A stretch of 64,000 bases of DNA from the NCBI RefSeq assembly GCF_001659605.2, contig NC_035172.2:30927342-30991341 (forward strand). The letters are read 5' to 3'. Of the stretch, positions 36,801 through 49,343 are shown in pieces. Source of the DNA: Manihot esculenta. Lineage: Eukaryota > Streptophyta > Magnoliopsida > Malpighiales > Euphorbiaceae. Positions within the stretch are counted from its first letter, which is position 1, and each line of letters begins with the position of its first letter. The notes below the pieces were generated by a model that was not told where the DNA came from, searched no databases, and was given only the letters and a program-made list of their open reading frames with translations. Position numbers and translations under genes: made by a program.

Positions 36801-38100
36801 ATTCTATTTAAATAAGTTATATATATCTATTATTTTAATTATAAATATATTAATTACTTTATAAATTTTAATTATATTATAAGAATGAATCACAGTAATA
36901 TAATATATCTTCATATATTAATTATATATTTATTTTATATTTAAAATATATAATTAATAATTATATATAAAATGATATAATATTTTTACTAAAAATTATA
37001 TAGGGTATATATTTATATTAATATTATTATTTTGATATTAGTTATTTATAATTTTAAAATAAACCTAGTTATATTATAATTTTATTTAGAAAAATTAAGA
37101 TTAAAATTAAAATAAAATAAAAATTAAAACTAAATCCGAACTATACTAAAATTATTTAAAATTGTATTAAAATTATATTAAAATTTAATTTTAAATATAA
37201 TTTTTAAAAATAAAAAAATAAAAAATTTGATTCAGATTTTAATTATTATATGAAAATAATTACAACCGTATTAAAATTATATTAAAATTTAATTTTAAAT
37301 ATAATTTTAAAAAATAAAAAAATAAAAAATTTGATTCAGATTTTAGTTCTTATATCAGAACCGAACAATATTAAAAATAGGTAAAACTATCAAAGTATTG
37401 TTATGCTGAGTCAAGGACCACCAACATTGTCATTTCCTAACTTTGGACGCCACGTCACCTTTTCCAACTTTTATCACGGGCTTCATTAATTAATCTGAAA
37501 TTAAGTACGGGTCCACTTAAGCAACCTTTTCCAACGAACGAAATTTTTTACGTGCAGATAAATTATATTCGTTGTCTGCAACCCATAATAAATATCATTT
37601 TATAATTTTTTTAAAAATTAAGTCTTTTTAAAAATTTCAAAATAATATTAATTTTAACTCTTATATACACACCTTTATTAGTCTCTAAATTATTCAATAC
37701 TAATGGATAAAAAAAGCATTTTACTTTAAAAAAAAAAGCATTTAAATGGTATATTAGACATTATTATAAATTTTTTAAAAAATAAAACTCTTAATTAATT
37801 TCATTGATTTCAGTGTATAAATCTTTAAATGATAGGAATTGTGGAATAAAAAAAATAGTAATATTTTTTCTAATAAGAGAAAAAAAAGGTCTAACTTAAT
37901 ATTATTTGTCAACCAAGCTAGCCGTCGCAAACACGTTTGTTTTAATACTGCATGGATTTCTTCTTATCCCATAAATGAATCAATTTCGAAGGTATGAAAA
38001 AGCACCTTAGTAATATAATATAAAACGAGAGAAGTTTTGACATCTAATATGTTTTTATTTGTGTAGTCATGGTTTGATTTTTTTTTTTTTTTTCTTTTAG
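33640..38100. other. AT-rich intergenic sequence
   Basis: More than 4 kb of AT-rich DNA with a poly-T run near 33853-33878. The most extreme AT content is around 36150-37380. There are no coding regions with recognisable similarity; ORFs such as 35438-35686 are low-complexity. A 103-bp direct duplication at 37161-37366 is listed separately. Confidence 0.65.
37161..37366. repeat. Tandem duplication, about 103-bp unit
   Basis: Copies start near 37161 and 37264, each with GTATTAAAATTATATTAAAA and, further on, AAAAATTTGATTCAGATTTT. They differ by a few substitutions and one-base length changes. Confidence 0.75.
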
Positions 38101-38700
38101 TTTATTTGTCTTTTAGTGTGCCAATGAGCTTTGTTCACACGTTAAATGACTTCTATCGGCCGAGTTTTACTGTGTTGTGGACAGCTGAGGTTCATTCATG
38201 GGTATAGGGCTCTATCTTAGTGAGACTTTGATTTGTAGATCGACGACCTCAGATGCTTCTTCTAATCGGTGTTGTCCGAAGGCTTACCAAGCCTCTATCC
38301 CCCACTCTCTGAAGGCTTGGCGTTTTCATGGTTCCAGGCCTTGGGCTTGCTATTGTTTACTTTGACAAGGGCCTTTTTGTCAGTCTCTTTTGTATTGCAA
38401 GGGGCTAGAGCCTTTCATTTGACCTGGTGCATTGGGGATCCTGAGCCCGTGGAAACCTGAGTAGAACGCACAACATTGCGTGCGAGGTAACACTAGACAC
38501 GTTGCGCAAGCAACTCCTCCCTCCAACCACATAAAATGTTAGAACTAAAAGCCTCAAATTAGGATAATCCAAAGGGCTCGTCAAATCAACGGTACTAAAG
38601 AAGGGTACGCGGACTGTTTGGCATGAACAAATCCACAATCTGATGGGACCACAATATTTTTTATTTTTTTTTTTTTTGGGGGGGGGGGGTCAGGTGGTCC
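38101..38700. other. GC-richer island of unknown nature upstream of CGLD27
   Basis: Base composition changes sharply from the AT-rich flank. The segment has no recognisable protein on either strand. It ends near an unusual T-run followed by about eleven G (38660-38690). It may be a transposon fragment or the distal promoter of CGLD27. Confidence 0.35.
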
Positions 38701-38892
38701 GATTAAGATGTTCCTGTCTGAAGGAATCCTCTCCTTCAAAGAAATAAATACAACGATGGATCCGTTTGTTTTCCTCCACGTAAATAATGCATGGTCACAA
38801 ACAAATACGCAGCCATCAGTGCTAGAGAATCCTCAAGTCTCTACCAGAGGAGGTTGCCGAAGCAGCCAGTTTTCAGTTCGACCGGAAATTAA

Positions 38893-41149
38893 ATGCTCAG
38901 GCTAAGCGTCTACTGCTCTTCAATCCCCTGTCCAAGACAATTCAAACTTGGAAGCAGCTACAGTTCATGGATCATTAAGTCCCATGTAGCCTCATCTGCT
39001 CAGAAACCATTTTCTTCGATTTATGTCAAGGCCTTGAAGGATGAGACAGATGGAGGCACAAGCAGCTTTCCAGGCCGGAGATGGGATCCTGGCTTGGAAA
39101 TTGAGGTCCCATTTGAACAAAGACCGGTATGTCCACTCCACGTCTGCTCTGCTCCATTAAAAATACACACATACAAGTATTAGAGTATACACTGACAAGT
39201 GCACAGAGAAATAAGAACACATGATTTGCTAGCCTCATAAGCTCCACTATAATCAGCACATGAAGTAAAACATATGGAAAAATGAAATTGGATGGTGGAT
39301 TAAAGGCATCATAACCTGAACAGATTCTGGGGTATTCAAGTGTATTACCATATGTAGATTTAAAGATAACTGTATTCATAGCTGCATTAATTCATGTCTA
39401 TTTAGGTGAATGAGTACGAATCTCTGAAAGATGGAGCCTTGTATTCCTGGGGCGAACTGGGTCCACAATCACTGTTTCTTCGTCTTGGAGGTCTCTGGTT
39501 AGTAACCTTCACAGTCCTTGGAGTCCCAATTGCAGCTGCAAGTTTCAATCCTGAAAGGGTATGCTAAAAATAAAGACCTCGTTTAAAATAAATGTCGACC
39601 AAAACACCATCTGGATAAGAAACGAACTGGCTTATTCCATAGTGTATCTTAAAAGAATGTCTTCATTATTATAAGTTCTCTGCTAAATGGAATAAGGCAG
39701 TTACATATCTCCAAACTAGATTTCAAACTTCTAAAATCAATGACTAAGAATCATACAGAAGAGAAACCAACATTTGACGAGGTGAAGCATCAGTATGATC
39801 CCATAAATGTTTCAATAGTAAAAAGATTTTAACCACTATCTATAAGAAACCTTATTCTATGCTCCAAATTTGCAGGAACCCCTAAGATTTATTCTGGCAG
39901 CTGGAACTGGAACTCTGCTCCTCGTTTCACTGATAGTCCTAAGAATTTATCTGGTATGATCATCATCCTCGCCCTTCAAAACTTTTCTTTTCAGGAACTT
40001 TATTCCATTATAGAGAATATAACATAGCTTCTCTGCGTGGCTATGGTTGACAAGAGAGCAATTGCTCTGCGCAACATTCCACCAGATATTTGATTCAAAC
40101 GATGGAGCATATGATTTTGACATTTTATTGTGGGAATCAGTACATGAAGCCTACCAGAATTAGTTACTTGTCATTTCTGGTGATGCATATTGCAGAATAA
40201 CTAAACTAGCAAACACTTTTCTTATTTGTGTACCAAAAAAGTATTTAAAAACATGACACAGAGCCAAGCAGCAGTTGCAGAACTTTCTAATTATCTAAGT
40301 TCAATTGTCTTGTTGACAGACCATCAAGATAAAAGATCTTCAAGAACAATTCACCTAATTAGCCGAGAAAATAGCAGCATTTTCCCCAAATAGGCACACA
40401 ATGAACAAGTTTAGATTTCTCTACATATTAAAGCTAGTTTACCTTGCCGATAGACCATTCTATATGTCACAAGAAGTATAAATTCTGGATCAATTTTGAA
40501 AAGAGTAGACACATGTATTTCCGGTCTCTATCACAGGTCCAAATGCAAACTCCATATATAGTATAAGCAGCAGACCATATCCGATTGATCCAACAAAGTC
40601 AGACGTAAAGTGACTAATGACCATACAACAACGCCACCTACATTTATGCAAGGGGCATTACAATAAATGCCAGCTTTCAAGGCTTTTTTACGTTTCAAGG
40701 AAGAATTTGATAATGAATCTGGCATTAGTAATACTCTGGAGTCTGGACCTTGAACTCTAACAATTACCTGTTATCCACCAAAATCACTTACAAGATAGTT
40801 GCACCCCTAAGAAAGTACTCCTGGAAACCAGATTTTTGCATGATATACTGAACATCTAGCCCAGGATTTGAAATGGATACTGTACGGAGGAACATTTTAT
40901 CTAACATATACTATAATTAGTAGAACTGCTTACTCTATCAAAATGGAGTGCCATTGTATGAGTTATTGCCCTTTTAAATTTTAATTGACACAAGTTCATA
41001 ATAATCCTATTGAAAGTATCAACTCATTTTAAACATGCATATGAAGGGATGGAGTTATGTGGGCGATAGACTTCTATCAGCAGTGGTTCCCTATGAGGAG
41101 AGTGGATGGTATGACGGACAAATGTGGGTGAAGCCACCGGAGGTTAGCA

Positions 41150-41181
<32 letters not shown>

Positions 41182-42610
41182 AAGCATTTCATTTGCGAGA
41201 AAAATATTAAGGCATCATAACAGGTTTGTAGCTCCCAAACAAAACTATTAGAGTACTAGACAAAATATATAGACAAAGAAAATGCATAAAAGTATTCAGT
41301 ATCACATATGACAAGCTTTAATGTTTAAGAATGTAAAGCAGTAAAATATAAGCTCAAGTTACCAGTTTGCAACACCAACGTGCAGCCAAAATTATCCTCA
41401 ATTTAGCATATACTGGTTGGCGCTAACTCAATTACCTTGTCTTTAACTGAGATATAATGTCAAACAAGAAAAAATGTCACAATCTTGTGAAAAAGCAAAA
41501 ACTAACTTAATAAAAATGAAAGCAACCAGAATCTATATAAAATTTTCAGAAATGTTCCACCAAAGTTGTTAGTTAATTTGTCTAGCCTGGAGACAGATAG
41601 AAGTAATGACTCAGCAACTAAGGAAGACATATCGACTATCTTTCTTTTTGCTTTGCAGGCCATAAAATGTTGATCATATGCAAATACTAATAACAAGACT
41701 CCTTTTTCCTCTGGCAGGTCCTGGCTCGTGACAGATTGCTGGGCTCTTACAAGGTATGAATTCATCATCAATCAAATTCATCACACTGCAAAGAAAACAA
41801 AATGAAATAACAAACGGCTGCATTCTAAACTTAGGCAAAAAAAAAAGAACAGAAAAACGAAGATACCCCACACACTCAAAATACAATACAAGAAGGAAAA
41901 GAACTAAAGATCAAGGCTTCAATTGGCACATAAATATGTTAGAAGAACAAGTCAAACATCACAAATGAACAGATATGAAGACAGCCAGACACAAATATGA
42001 TTGTACGAATGCACATATGCACAAATGTAAAGCGTGAAGTATAATACTCCCAATAGCAAGCAATCAAACACTGGCATAAAATACCAATTTGCTTATCAAG
42101 TCTTTCAAGATTACAAAGCAGCATAAACTAAAGTTCTGAACTTCTTTCGTTCCAATGGGATTTAAAAGGAAATTTCATGCATCCAGGTTAAACCAGTCAT
42201 CAAATTGCTGAAACAAACATTAGTAGGAACAGGTGCATTGCTCGTTACAGCAGTATTATTATTTACCTTTGCCACGCCAGTGGAGAATTTCTTTCAGAAC
42301 AACTTCACCACAAAAGAAAGCCCATCAAGTGATCCAACTTCAAGTGTCAACACAAAGTATAATGTCAGGTATGAGCACAAATATAGAGATTTCAGTTCCT
42401 ACTTGCACATAATTTACACCCTTACCCTTTTCTTTTACATATTTTAGAAAAGAGGAGTTGCTCAGTTTGCCAGTGGAGGTTATGGCTGATGATGATTTGG
42501 CAGCAGCTGCAGCCAAGGCTGCCGACGGAAGACCAGTCTACTGCAGAGATAGATACTATCGTGCATTAGCAGGTGGGCAGTACTGCAAATGGGAAGATCT
42601 TCTTAAGTAA
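38893..42610 (+). CDS. CGLD27: CGLD27 / Ycf36-like plastid membrane protein (DUF1230)
   Basis: Seven exons join in frame to 313 residues: 38893-39126, 39406-39558, 39876-39953, 41047-41142, 41718-41753, 42187-42368 and 42448-42610. The first ~45 residues are Ser/Lys-rich and poor in acidic residues, like a chloroplast transit peptide. The DUF1230 core follows: CPLEQRP-like VPFEQRPVNEYESLKDGALY, a hydrophobic helix around WLVTFTVLGVPIAA, RFILAAGTGTLLLVSLIVLR, the GWSYVGDRLLSAVVPYEESG WYDGQMWVKPPEVLARDRLL block, and a further helix (GTGALLVTAVLLFTF). The C-terminus has CRDRYYRALAGGQYCKWEDL. The family includes Ycf36 of algal plastids and Arabidopsis CGLD27, which has been linked to iron-deficiency or photosynthesis phenotypes; molecular function is unclear. 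The start ATG is the first upstream of the transit-like segment. It converges with the J-domain gene. Confidence 0.95.
41150..41174. repeat. (CT)n microsatellite in CGLD27 intron 4
   Basis: About 12 uninterrupted CT units start seven bases past the exon 4 donor, so the tract lies near the 5' splice site. Confidence 0.9.
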
Positions 42611-43627
42611 TGGGTAAAAAAGAGGAATGGGTTTCCTTGATTCATAAATTTGTAATTTGTGTCAAATATAGTACAAGTTTATGTCTAAGTTTTATCCTTG
42701 CATCTTCAAGGAACAAATTAGATCGCTAAAATTAGAAAAGACAAGAACCAACAAAAGAAAGAAACAAGAATGGCACTCTGAGGAGATCAAATAAACTGAT
42801 ATATTGACTCTTGATCAACTTCAAGGAACAAAACATGCCAGTGTCTGGTGTATACATAAGAGCCTTTAAAGGGAAAGAAAATACAGCAAAGCTTTCAATT
42901 GGGCCCTCATTTTATTCTGACAAGAAATAAATGAATTGACACATAAAGCAGTAAAAACAGAACCACGTTAGTGCAACTGACTTGTTTGCACCATCAATTT
43001 CATCCTTAATAAGCCAGTTTCTGTGATTTTTGCACTAAAAATAAACAGCCAAGACACATAGTACAATTTCTGAGAACAACTTCAAGAACACCTTCTGCAG
43101 AAATTGGCAGTAACATATGCTCTTTAGAGTAGATGGAAGCCACCACACAACAGAAAAGGTAAGCCCTCGACTATTAAAATGAGTTTGTCTTCATAGAATT
43201 GTGGAACTACTGGTAAAGGTCTTTTCTGTACACCACTTAAGTAATCCACAATATCAGGGTTTACTATGGTAGATTCTGAAGAAATTATTGGCAATTAATG
43301 TGATCTTGATAAACAGACACCGAAGCGAGTTATTAGCTTCTTCTACCTAGGAAACAAATCCTTCCAATATGCCAGATTCAGAGCATTTATAGTATCAGAT
43401 ATTTAACATCTGAAGTGGCTACCCTTAAATAAACTTCTTCTGCTGAGAATTCTGAAGCGTTTTATCCGTTCAATATTGCAAGAATCATCTTCCAGAAAGC
43501 TTTGCTACTTGCTAGTGCAATTGACTTAGCCAATTAAATGGTGAAGCACCACCACCTCAGAAAAGAAGTATCCAATCAAGCCAGAGACGTAACCATATAT
43601 TGCATCTTTAAGATCTAGTGATCACTC
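42611..43627. other. Convergent spacer between CGLD27 and the J-domain gene
   Basis: About 1 kb between two converging stop codons, of moderate AT content. Most likely holds the two 3' UTRs. No ORF or repeat with recognisable similarity. Confidence 0.6.
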
Positions 43628-46600
43628 CTAAACAAGTTTCTTGCACCAATGGAAAACTCTAAACAGTTGGCTTTCAATGAAATTCTTGAATGCTCGTTTT
43701 CTTCTTTTTGTATCTTCAAGATCTAATGTTCTATATGCAAGAGCAAGTAAATACATTGCTGGATGGAGTCTCCTGCAATTATATAAATAACAGAAGGGAA
43801 TTATTCATGTCCTAAAGAGTGCAATTATGCAACATAAATCAACTCACCTACAACTGGAGCTTCAAAAATACAAAGAAAGAGAAGAAAAAATAAATCCTTG
43901 CATGAAGTGTACACCATGCTTCCTCAGCTAAGAATCAGTACCCACACCTCAAACTCACCATAACAAACACCTCAAACAAAAAAAATTCAATATTTGACAC
44001 GATCATTCCAAATACTAATTGATGATAAATTAAATTATTTTTGGAGAAAAGATCACACAAGGTGAAATTATATTCACAGCAATCAAAATCCAACATCCTA
44101 AGCTAATCAATAACCCATGGTATAAAACAAAACTTGAGCTAGCGTTTAATATTGATGAATGCAATAATGTTGTACAATAATCATATAAATAAATAATATG
44201 GATAACTAGGTTTTCCTGGATGACTAATTTGTTTCCTTTTCTTCGTTTCCCTTTCAGCTATTTTTTGGCTTATCATGTACCTAACCATATGACAAATAGG
44301 TTAAATATGCTGCATGTTTTAAATTGCTGCTCCATAGTAAGACATAATCCAAAAAATGATCCTAAAGTAGAGGAAACATTAGAACAAATTCAAGTTTTTT
44401 TTGAAAAAAAAATTAAAAGACCCCAGGCATTCTTTTCTTTTTGTTTTGTTTTTCCTTTTATTTTTATTTTTTAACTTCTCAACAGTTCTAGAGAAAAAAA
44501 AAAAAAAATACTTGTGTAAATATATTAGTTCAACTGAAGTCAAACTTTCATGTCAGAATAGTTGTTAAAGCCAACAAGTGCAGAAGTAAAACGCTTGACC
44601 TCAACCAAAGGTTAATGATGCAAAGTGGGAAGAATTTTGCAATTTGGCTCAGATTTTTGTGAAGATTGTTATCAACTTACTTGTCGTATTGTTCACTTTC
44701 ATCAATGCCATCCCAATACCTTTGAGACAGAACTGTTCGACCTTTCTTATCTCTACCAAATGTTTCAATATACCAACCGCCTATATCATGCATATCACAA
44801 CGAGGCTCAAACAGCCAAAATCTGCAGCAACATTTCACAAAAATTAACAGTGAAAATTTTCTTAAGGAGCGTAATGATTTCACATGGTATTATGATCATG
44901 AAACACAGAAAACAATTCTAGTTGCAATTTACTATCTACAAGAATAAGGAAGCTTCAAAGTTCAACCCATTTCAAATGGGTATGACACAAAAATGAAGGT
45001 GGGTATTATTGAAATGTTCACCAAAAGCATGTCCCATCTCCAGAGTGCCAAACTATCAATACCATTGGCCAGAATGTCAAATAATCAAAATGCCACTGAG
45101 ATATTGCCAAGAATATGGGAACATATGATGTAAGCTTGTAACTAAGGCCAAGGCTGCCTATTAAATGATACAAACAAAAAAGTTGGAAAAACACAATTCA
45201 ACTCAGCCAATTGAAATAAATGGGATGAAGTTTATTGCATCATCCCATAAGAATCATGAATAATCTGTGTGGAATAATTGAAATTTTATTTCTTACCTGC
45301 TTGGTGGTAATCGAGCTCTACTGCACCTACATTCACAGATAGAAACTTTATCCCCCACTGCATACCAGTACATATGCTTTACCTGAAAAGTTTTCAGCAA
45401 AATCATCAGTAAAACAACTAAAGAACATGCATATACAGTCATTAGCTGATAGGAATATGGAGTAATCTAGAATATATGATAACAGAAAGGATAGGGTATG
45501 TTGGAAAGAAATGGGGGTGGAAACATGTGACAGGACAGCTGGCAAAGAGAGCAGAAATTAGTATAAAGAGAAGAAGGGGAGAATGAAAAGGGATCTGGAA
45601 AAATATCTTTTATTTCTCTTGTTAGAGGGGCAGCGTTCTTCTCTGCACAAGAAGCTTTTCTTGGGGGCTCTTAGGAGTTTGTTTTTTTTTTTTTTTTTTT
45701 TTTGCTTGGTTCCTGGTTCTTTTATTGTTCTTGTTTTTAGTTGTGCTGTGAGAGTGTTGCAGTAATGGACTTGTAGTTTCTTCCATTACCAATCAATACA
45801 AGTTTTTCATCACAATTTCACATCCAGTCCATTGCTCTTCTCATTTACAAGCACTTATGGATAATTCCTTATTGATATGCAATGATAACGAGTTATAAGA
45901 TGCAGGCAGATGGGCTTATATTGTTTCCCCCCATGTGAAGTCTAACCTATCCTATCAAACAATCAGCTTATTCAAATTTAGAGACTATTAAGAAAATGGA
46001 TTGGACCTAACTCCCGCTGAAAGCTTGGTTAAAGGTGTAGGCTTGCCCAAATACTTATGTTTAGCACTAAACGCTTGTCTCAAACCAATGAGGAACAATA
46101 CATCCCTCATGCTTAGGCATGAACATCTAGAGCACAAAATTTGCAGGCATGAAAATCTGCGGATGGTCCAACATTGATGCATGGAAACGCACTGATAAAA
46201 TGTGGAGAAATGGAGTGGTTAATTATCCTAGGGTACAAGGAGCTAACATACACGTATGCCACAAAAAATGTCTCCAAAAGTATGAAAATTAAACACAATA
46301 AATTCACTTTATTTTGGAAAATAATTAACTATCTACAGAAATGGGGGAAAAAAAGAACCTTGGCAAAAGCTACATGTATAGTGAAGAAGAGAAAGAAATT
46401 CTCAAATTTTATTAATTCTCCATAATAACATCAAAATAAACTGTATCTAATAAAATACCAAGAAGGCATAGGTATTTATATTTTATCAAGTAGTTCTCCT
46501 TGTAACTAATTAGGAATACTATATCAAAACAAATGAGCAAATAAACTCCAAGTAGAAAATAATAAACTTAATATTTCTAAATAATAATAATAACAGAATT

Positions 46601-49343
46601 CTTACATAATAGAAATCTAGACTTCCTAATTTCACAATGAAAAATTAAATCAACATGATTCCAAAAGTGAATATTCCTTGATTTCCTTGACTGCATCACA
46701 CAGCCAAAAATAACTGCACAGAAATGATGGGAAAAACACTAACAATTGCATATGGACTTAACCATAGATAGATCACACAAGAATACTGAAGAATATAGAA
46801 CAAAAAAGGTACTCTTTGACCTATTACTCTTCTATTAAATAATGTCATCAAAATATTAATGATATGCTAGACAATAACCAAGAGATACAAAAACAACCCA
46901 AGGATCCCAAACTCCAAAAGCAGATGTTCAACCATCCAATTCAGCTCAGAAGCAGGTTAATCAGGTTGACAAAGTATACAGAGATGCTCAATCAGGTAGA
47001 GGAGCCCTGTTATTTTCTGTCTGCATTAACTAATAGAAAAATGAAATACAAATTTTCATGCTGAAGCATGGAAATTCAAGCTCAATTTGTATCTCAAGAA
47101 TCAGGGAAACCCAAAAAAAAAAAACAAAAAAACAGAGTGAAGAAAAGCATTACAAACCAGCAAAGTCCGATGTTTCATTATGACATGGGTTTTTGCACCA
47201 TTCCTATCATAGACAAAGCATGATCCCTCTTCAGGACTGGATCCCAATCCTGTTATAGTTCCCAGGGGAATCTTAAGTCCAACTGCACCATCCAAAATGG
47301 AATCCTGGGAACACCCTCTTCTAATATGTGTGGAATTATCATCAGAATTAAGAAAAACACGTATTTGATCTTGAGAATCTTCATGTTGTACTCCATTATA
47401 TTGGCCTTTAGGAGGAACTCTAGTGGCCACAGCAACCACCCTTCCACTTATATGCAATTCCAAATCTCTATATGCATCTGATACTTGACTTAGAATATTC
47501 CTCGCATGTATCTGAGACAATCCATCATTATTCGCTTCATTAGAATTCATGAAGATACTTGTGTTCTCAATAGACTGACAGTAACCCAAACCAGCAGATG
47601 CAAAAGAATTCAACTTCTTGGCACAAGAAGAAGATAATTCAGGAACTTTATTAACCAGGCAGACCATCCCAAAAAGTTCACGTCCAGAAACCAAATGTAG
47701 AACCTCTGAAGTTTCATAATCAGACCTCTCCTCTGCTTCAAAACAGTCAGGAAGAAGATCCATAGACTCAATTACAGGGCCATAGTAAGCTGCATGTATG
47801 GCTGAATAAAAATCAGCTTCAAGTACATCAAAATAACTTGTTCCAACCACCACTTTCTTCTGTGATAATATGTCATTCATGGCCAACCTATACCACTTCA
47901 ACCATTCAACAACTTCCATCTGTTTACTTGCAGTCGTTTGGGTTTTATACATGTGCAATGTCGAACTTTCTCCAGAATGGTTCTGCATGACTCTTCTCTG
48001 AGACATCAGATACTTGTCATAAAGAGCTCTCCTCTCAGAATCTGAAAGAATCTGCAATTCATTATTTATAATTGATTACACTTGTCAACATCATCAAAAC
48101 TCGAAAGCCAAACACTGTAATGTAAATATTTTTATGCAATGCCTCTCCTTTTGAGGATTAGAACAGAAGAAACATTCGAAACTGCACTGTTTCCAACTGA
48201 ATTTCAGTTATGTGCCTCCAAAAAGGCAACAGTTAACCATGGCCGAGAAAAGTAGCCGAATTTCCTATCCTGTATAAGAAAACGCTTATATAGAGTTTGG
48301 TTCAATTCTATTTTACAAAACTATGTGGAATTCAATTGAATTCTAAATAGAATTTATTTGAAATGAATTCCATTGTTTGATTCAATTGAATTCCACATGA
48401 TTCATCTTTTCATTTCCTAAATTACTCTTTAGAGTATAATAAAAAGTTTTTACTCTATCAAAAAATTTTATATCTAATAAATGTATAACAATTAACAAAA
48501 ATATAAACCCATTAAAATATATATTAATAAATTTAAAATAAATTTTCATGACTGGAAGGTTTACATAATAAAATAACAGTTTTATTAGTAAGAGAAAATA
48601 AACTTAGATATTATAAAATTAGAAAAATAAAGAAAATATGTTATATAATTGTCTATATATAATAATAGTAGATAAATAGAAAATTAGTTTTATGGTTTTC
48701 ACTTTTATGTTTAATAAAGTATAAGGATAAATTATTGAGAGAAAATTATTTAGGAAGGGTATTTTAGTTCAAAAGATATTTTGTAAATTTTGAGGAATTC
48801 ATTTCATCAAATTTGATAGGAATTGGTTTTAGTTATAATCAATTCCATTCTAATTTTTATTGAAACTAACACACAAAACATGAAATTTAATTGAATTCTA
48901 CAAAAATTTAGAAATTATAATTGAACCAAACATAGCCTTATGAATACCATCTAAAATCAGAATCCCTTACAACAACATTGAAATACTCACCAGAAACAAT
49001 AATGAGGCTCAAATTAATTCACAGTACTGAAAATTACCTCATATGCGGCGAGAATTTGAACGAAACGTTGAGAGGTGGAAGAACCGCTGTTCGACTCGGC
49101 GAGGTCCGGATGAGTTTCTTTAGCTAATCTCCGAAAGGATGCTTTGATTTCGGTGAATGAGCTGGTCTCGGACACTCCTAAGATATGGTATGCGTTCTCT
49201 CCCGGGAACTCGGGCCGAGTAGAGTCAGTACCGGTGCTGAACCAGTGAGCTATAGAACTCGGATTGAAGTGCAAAATTATATAACAGCGCCTCGTTCCGT
49301 GGCAGCAGCTATTTGATGGCATTGATATCAAAGAGGAAAGCAT
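43628..49343 (-). CDS. J-domain (DnaJ-like) protein, probably organelle-targeted
   Basis: Five exons join in frame to 523 residues: 49343-49038, 48051-47158, 45382-45297, 44821-44681 and 43772-43628. Residues 1-40 contain Arg and Ser but few acidic residues before STGTDS, which suggests a mitochondrial or plastid presequence. A J domain spans about residues 49-115: YHILGVSETSSFTEIKASFR, the HPD motif at 78-80 needed to stimulate Hsp70 ATPase, then ILSDSERRALYDKYL across the exon 1/2 junction. No G/F region or zinc finger is present, so it is a class III (C-type) J-protein. The long C-terminal part (about 120-523) includes SYFDVLEADFYSAIHAAYYG, VGLKIPLGTITGLGSSPEEG, HDIGGWYIETFGRDKKGRTV and a Lys-rich tail; I cannot assign it to a named domain. 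Intron 1 holds a MITE and intron 2 an LTR-like block. Confidence 0.93.
45499..45815 (+). repeat. LTR-like block in J-domain gene intron 2
   Basis: Starts TGTTGGAAAG and ends near TTTTTCATCACA. It has a TATA-like AGTATAAAGAGAAG near 45559, a long T-run (about 45680-45704) and a terminal segment typical of plant LTR polyadenylation regions. I could not find a convincing target duplication, so the boundaries are tentative. Confidence 0.35.
48289..48937. mobile_element. Tourist/Harbinger-like MITE in J-domain gene intron 1
   Basis: Ends form imperfect inverted repeats: the left reads TATAGAGTTTGGTTCAATTC and the right, reverse-complemented, GGCTATGTTTGGTTCAATTA. A 3-bp TTA flanks each side (48286-48288 and 48938-48940). 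About 649 bp with no coding region. TTA duplications and GTTTGGTTC-type termini are typical of PIF/Harbinger MITEs. Confidence 0.75.

Noticed and set aside
38269..38460. 63-residue ORF upstream of CGLD27
   Set aside because: No recognisable family, and the frame is not continued by splice sites.
45476..45888. 8-bp direct repeat ATGATAAC flanking a roughly 400-bp block, suggesting a hAT element
   Set aside because: No terminal inverted repeats are visible inside the flanks, so likely coincidence.
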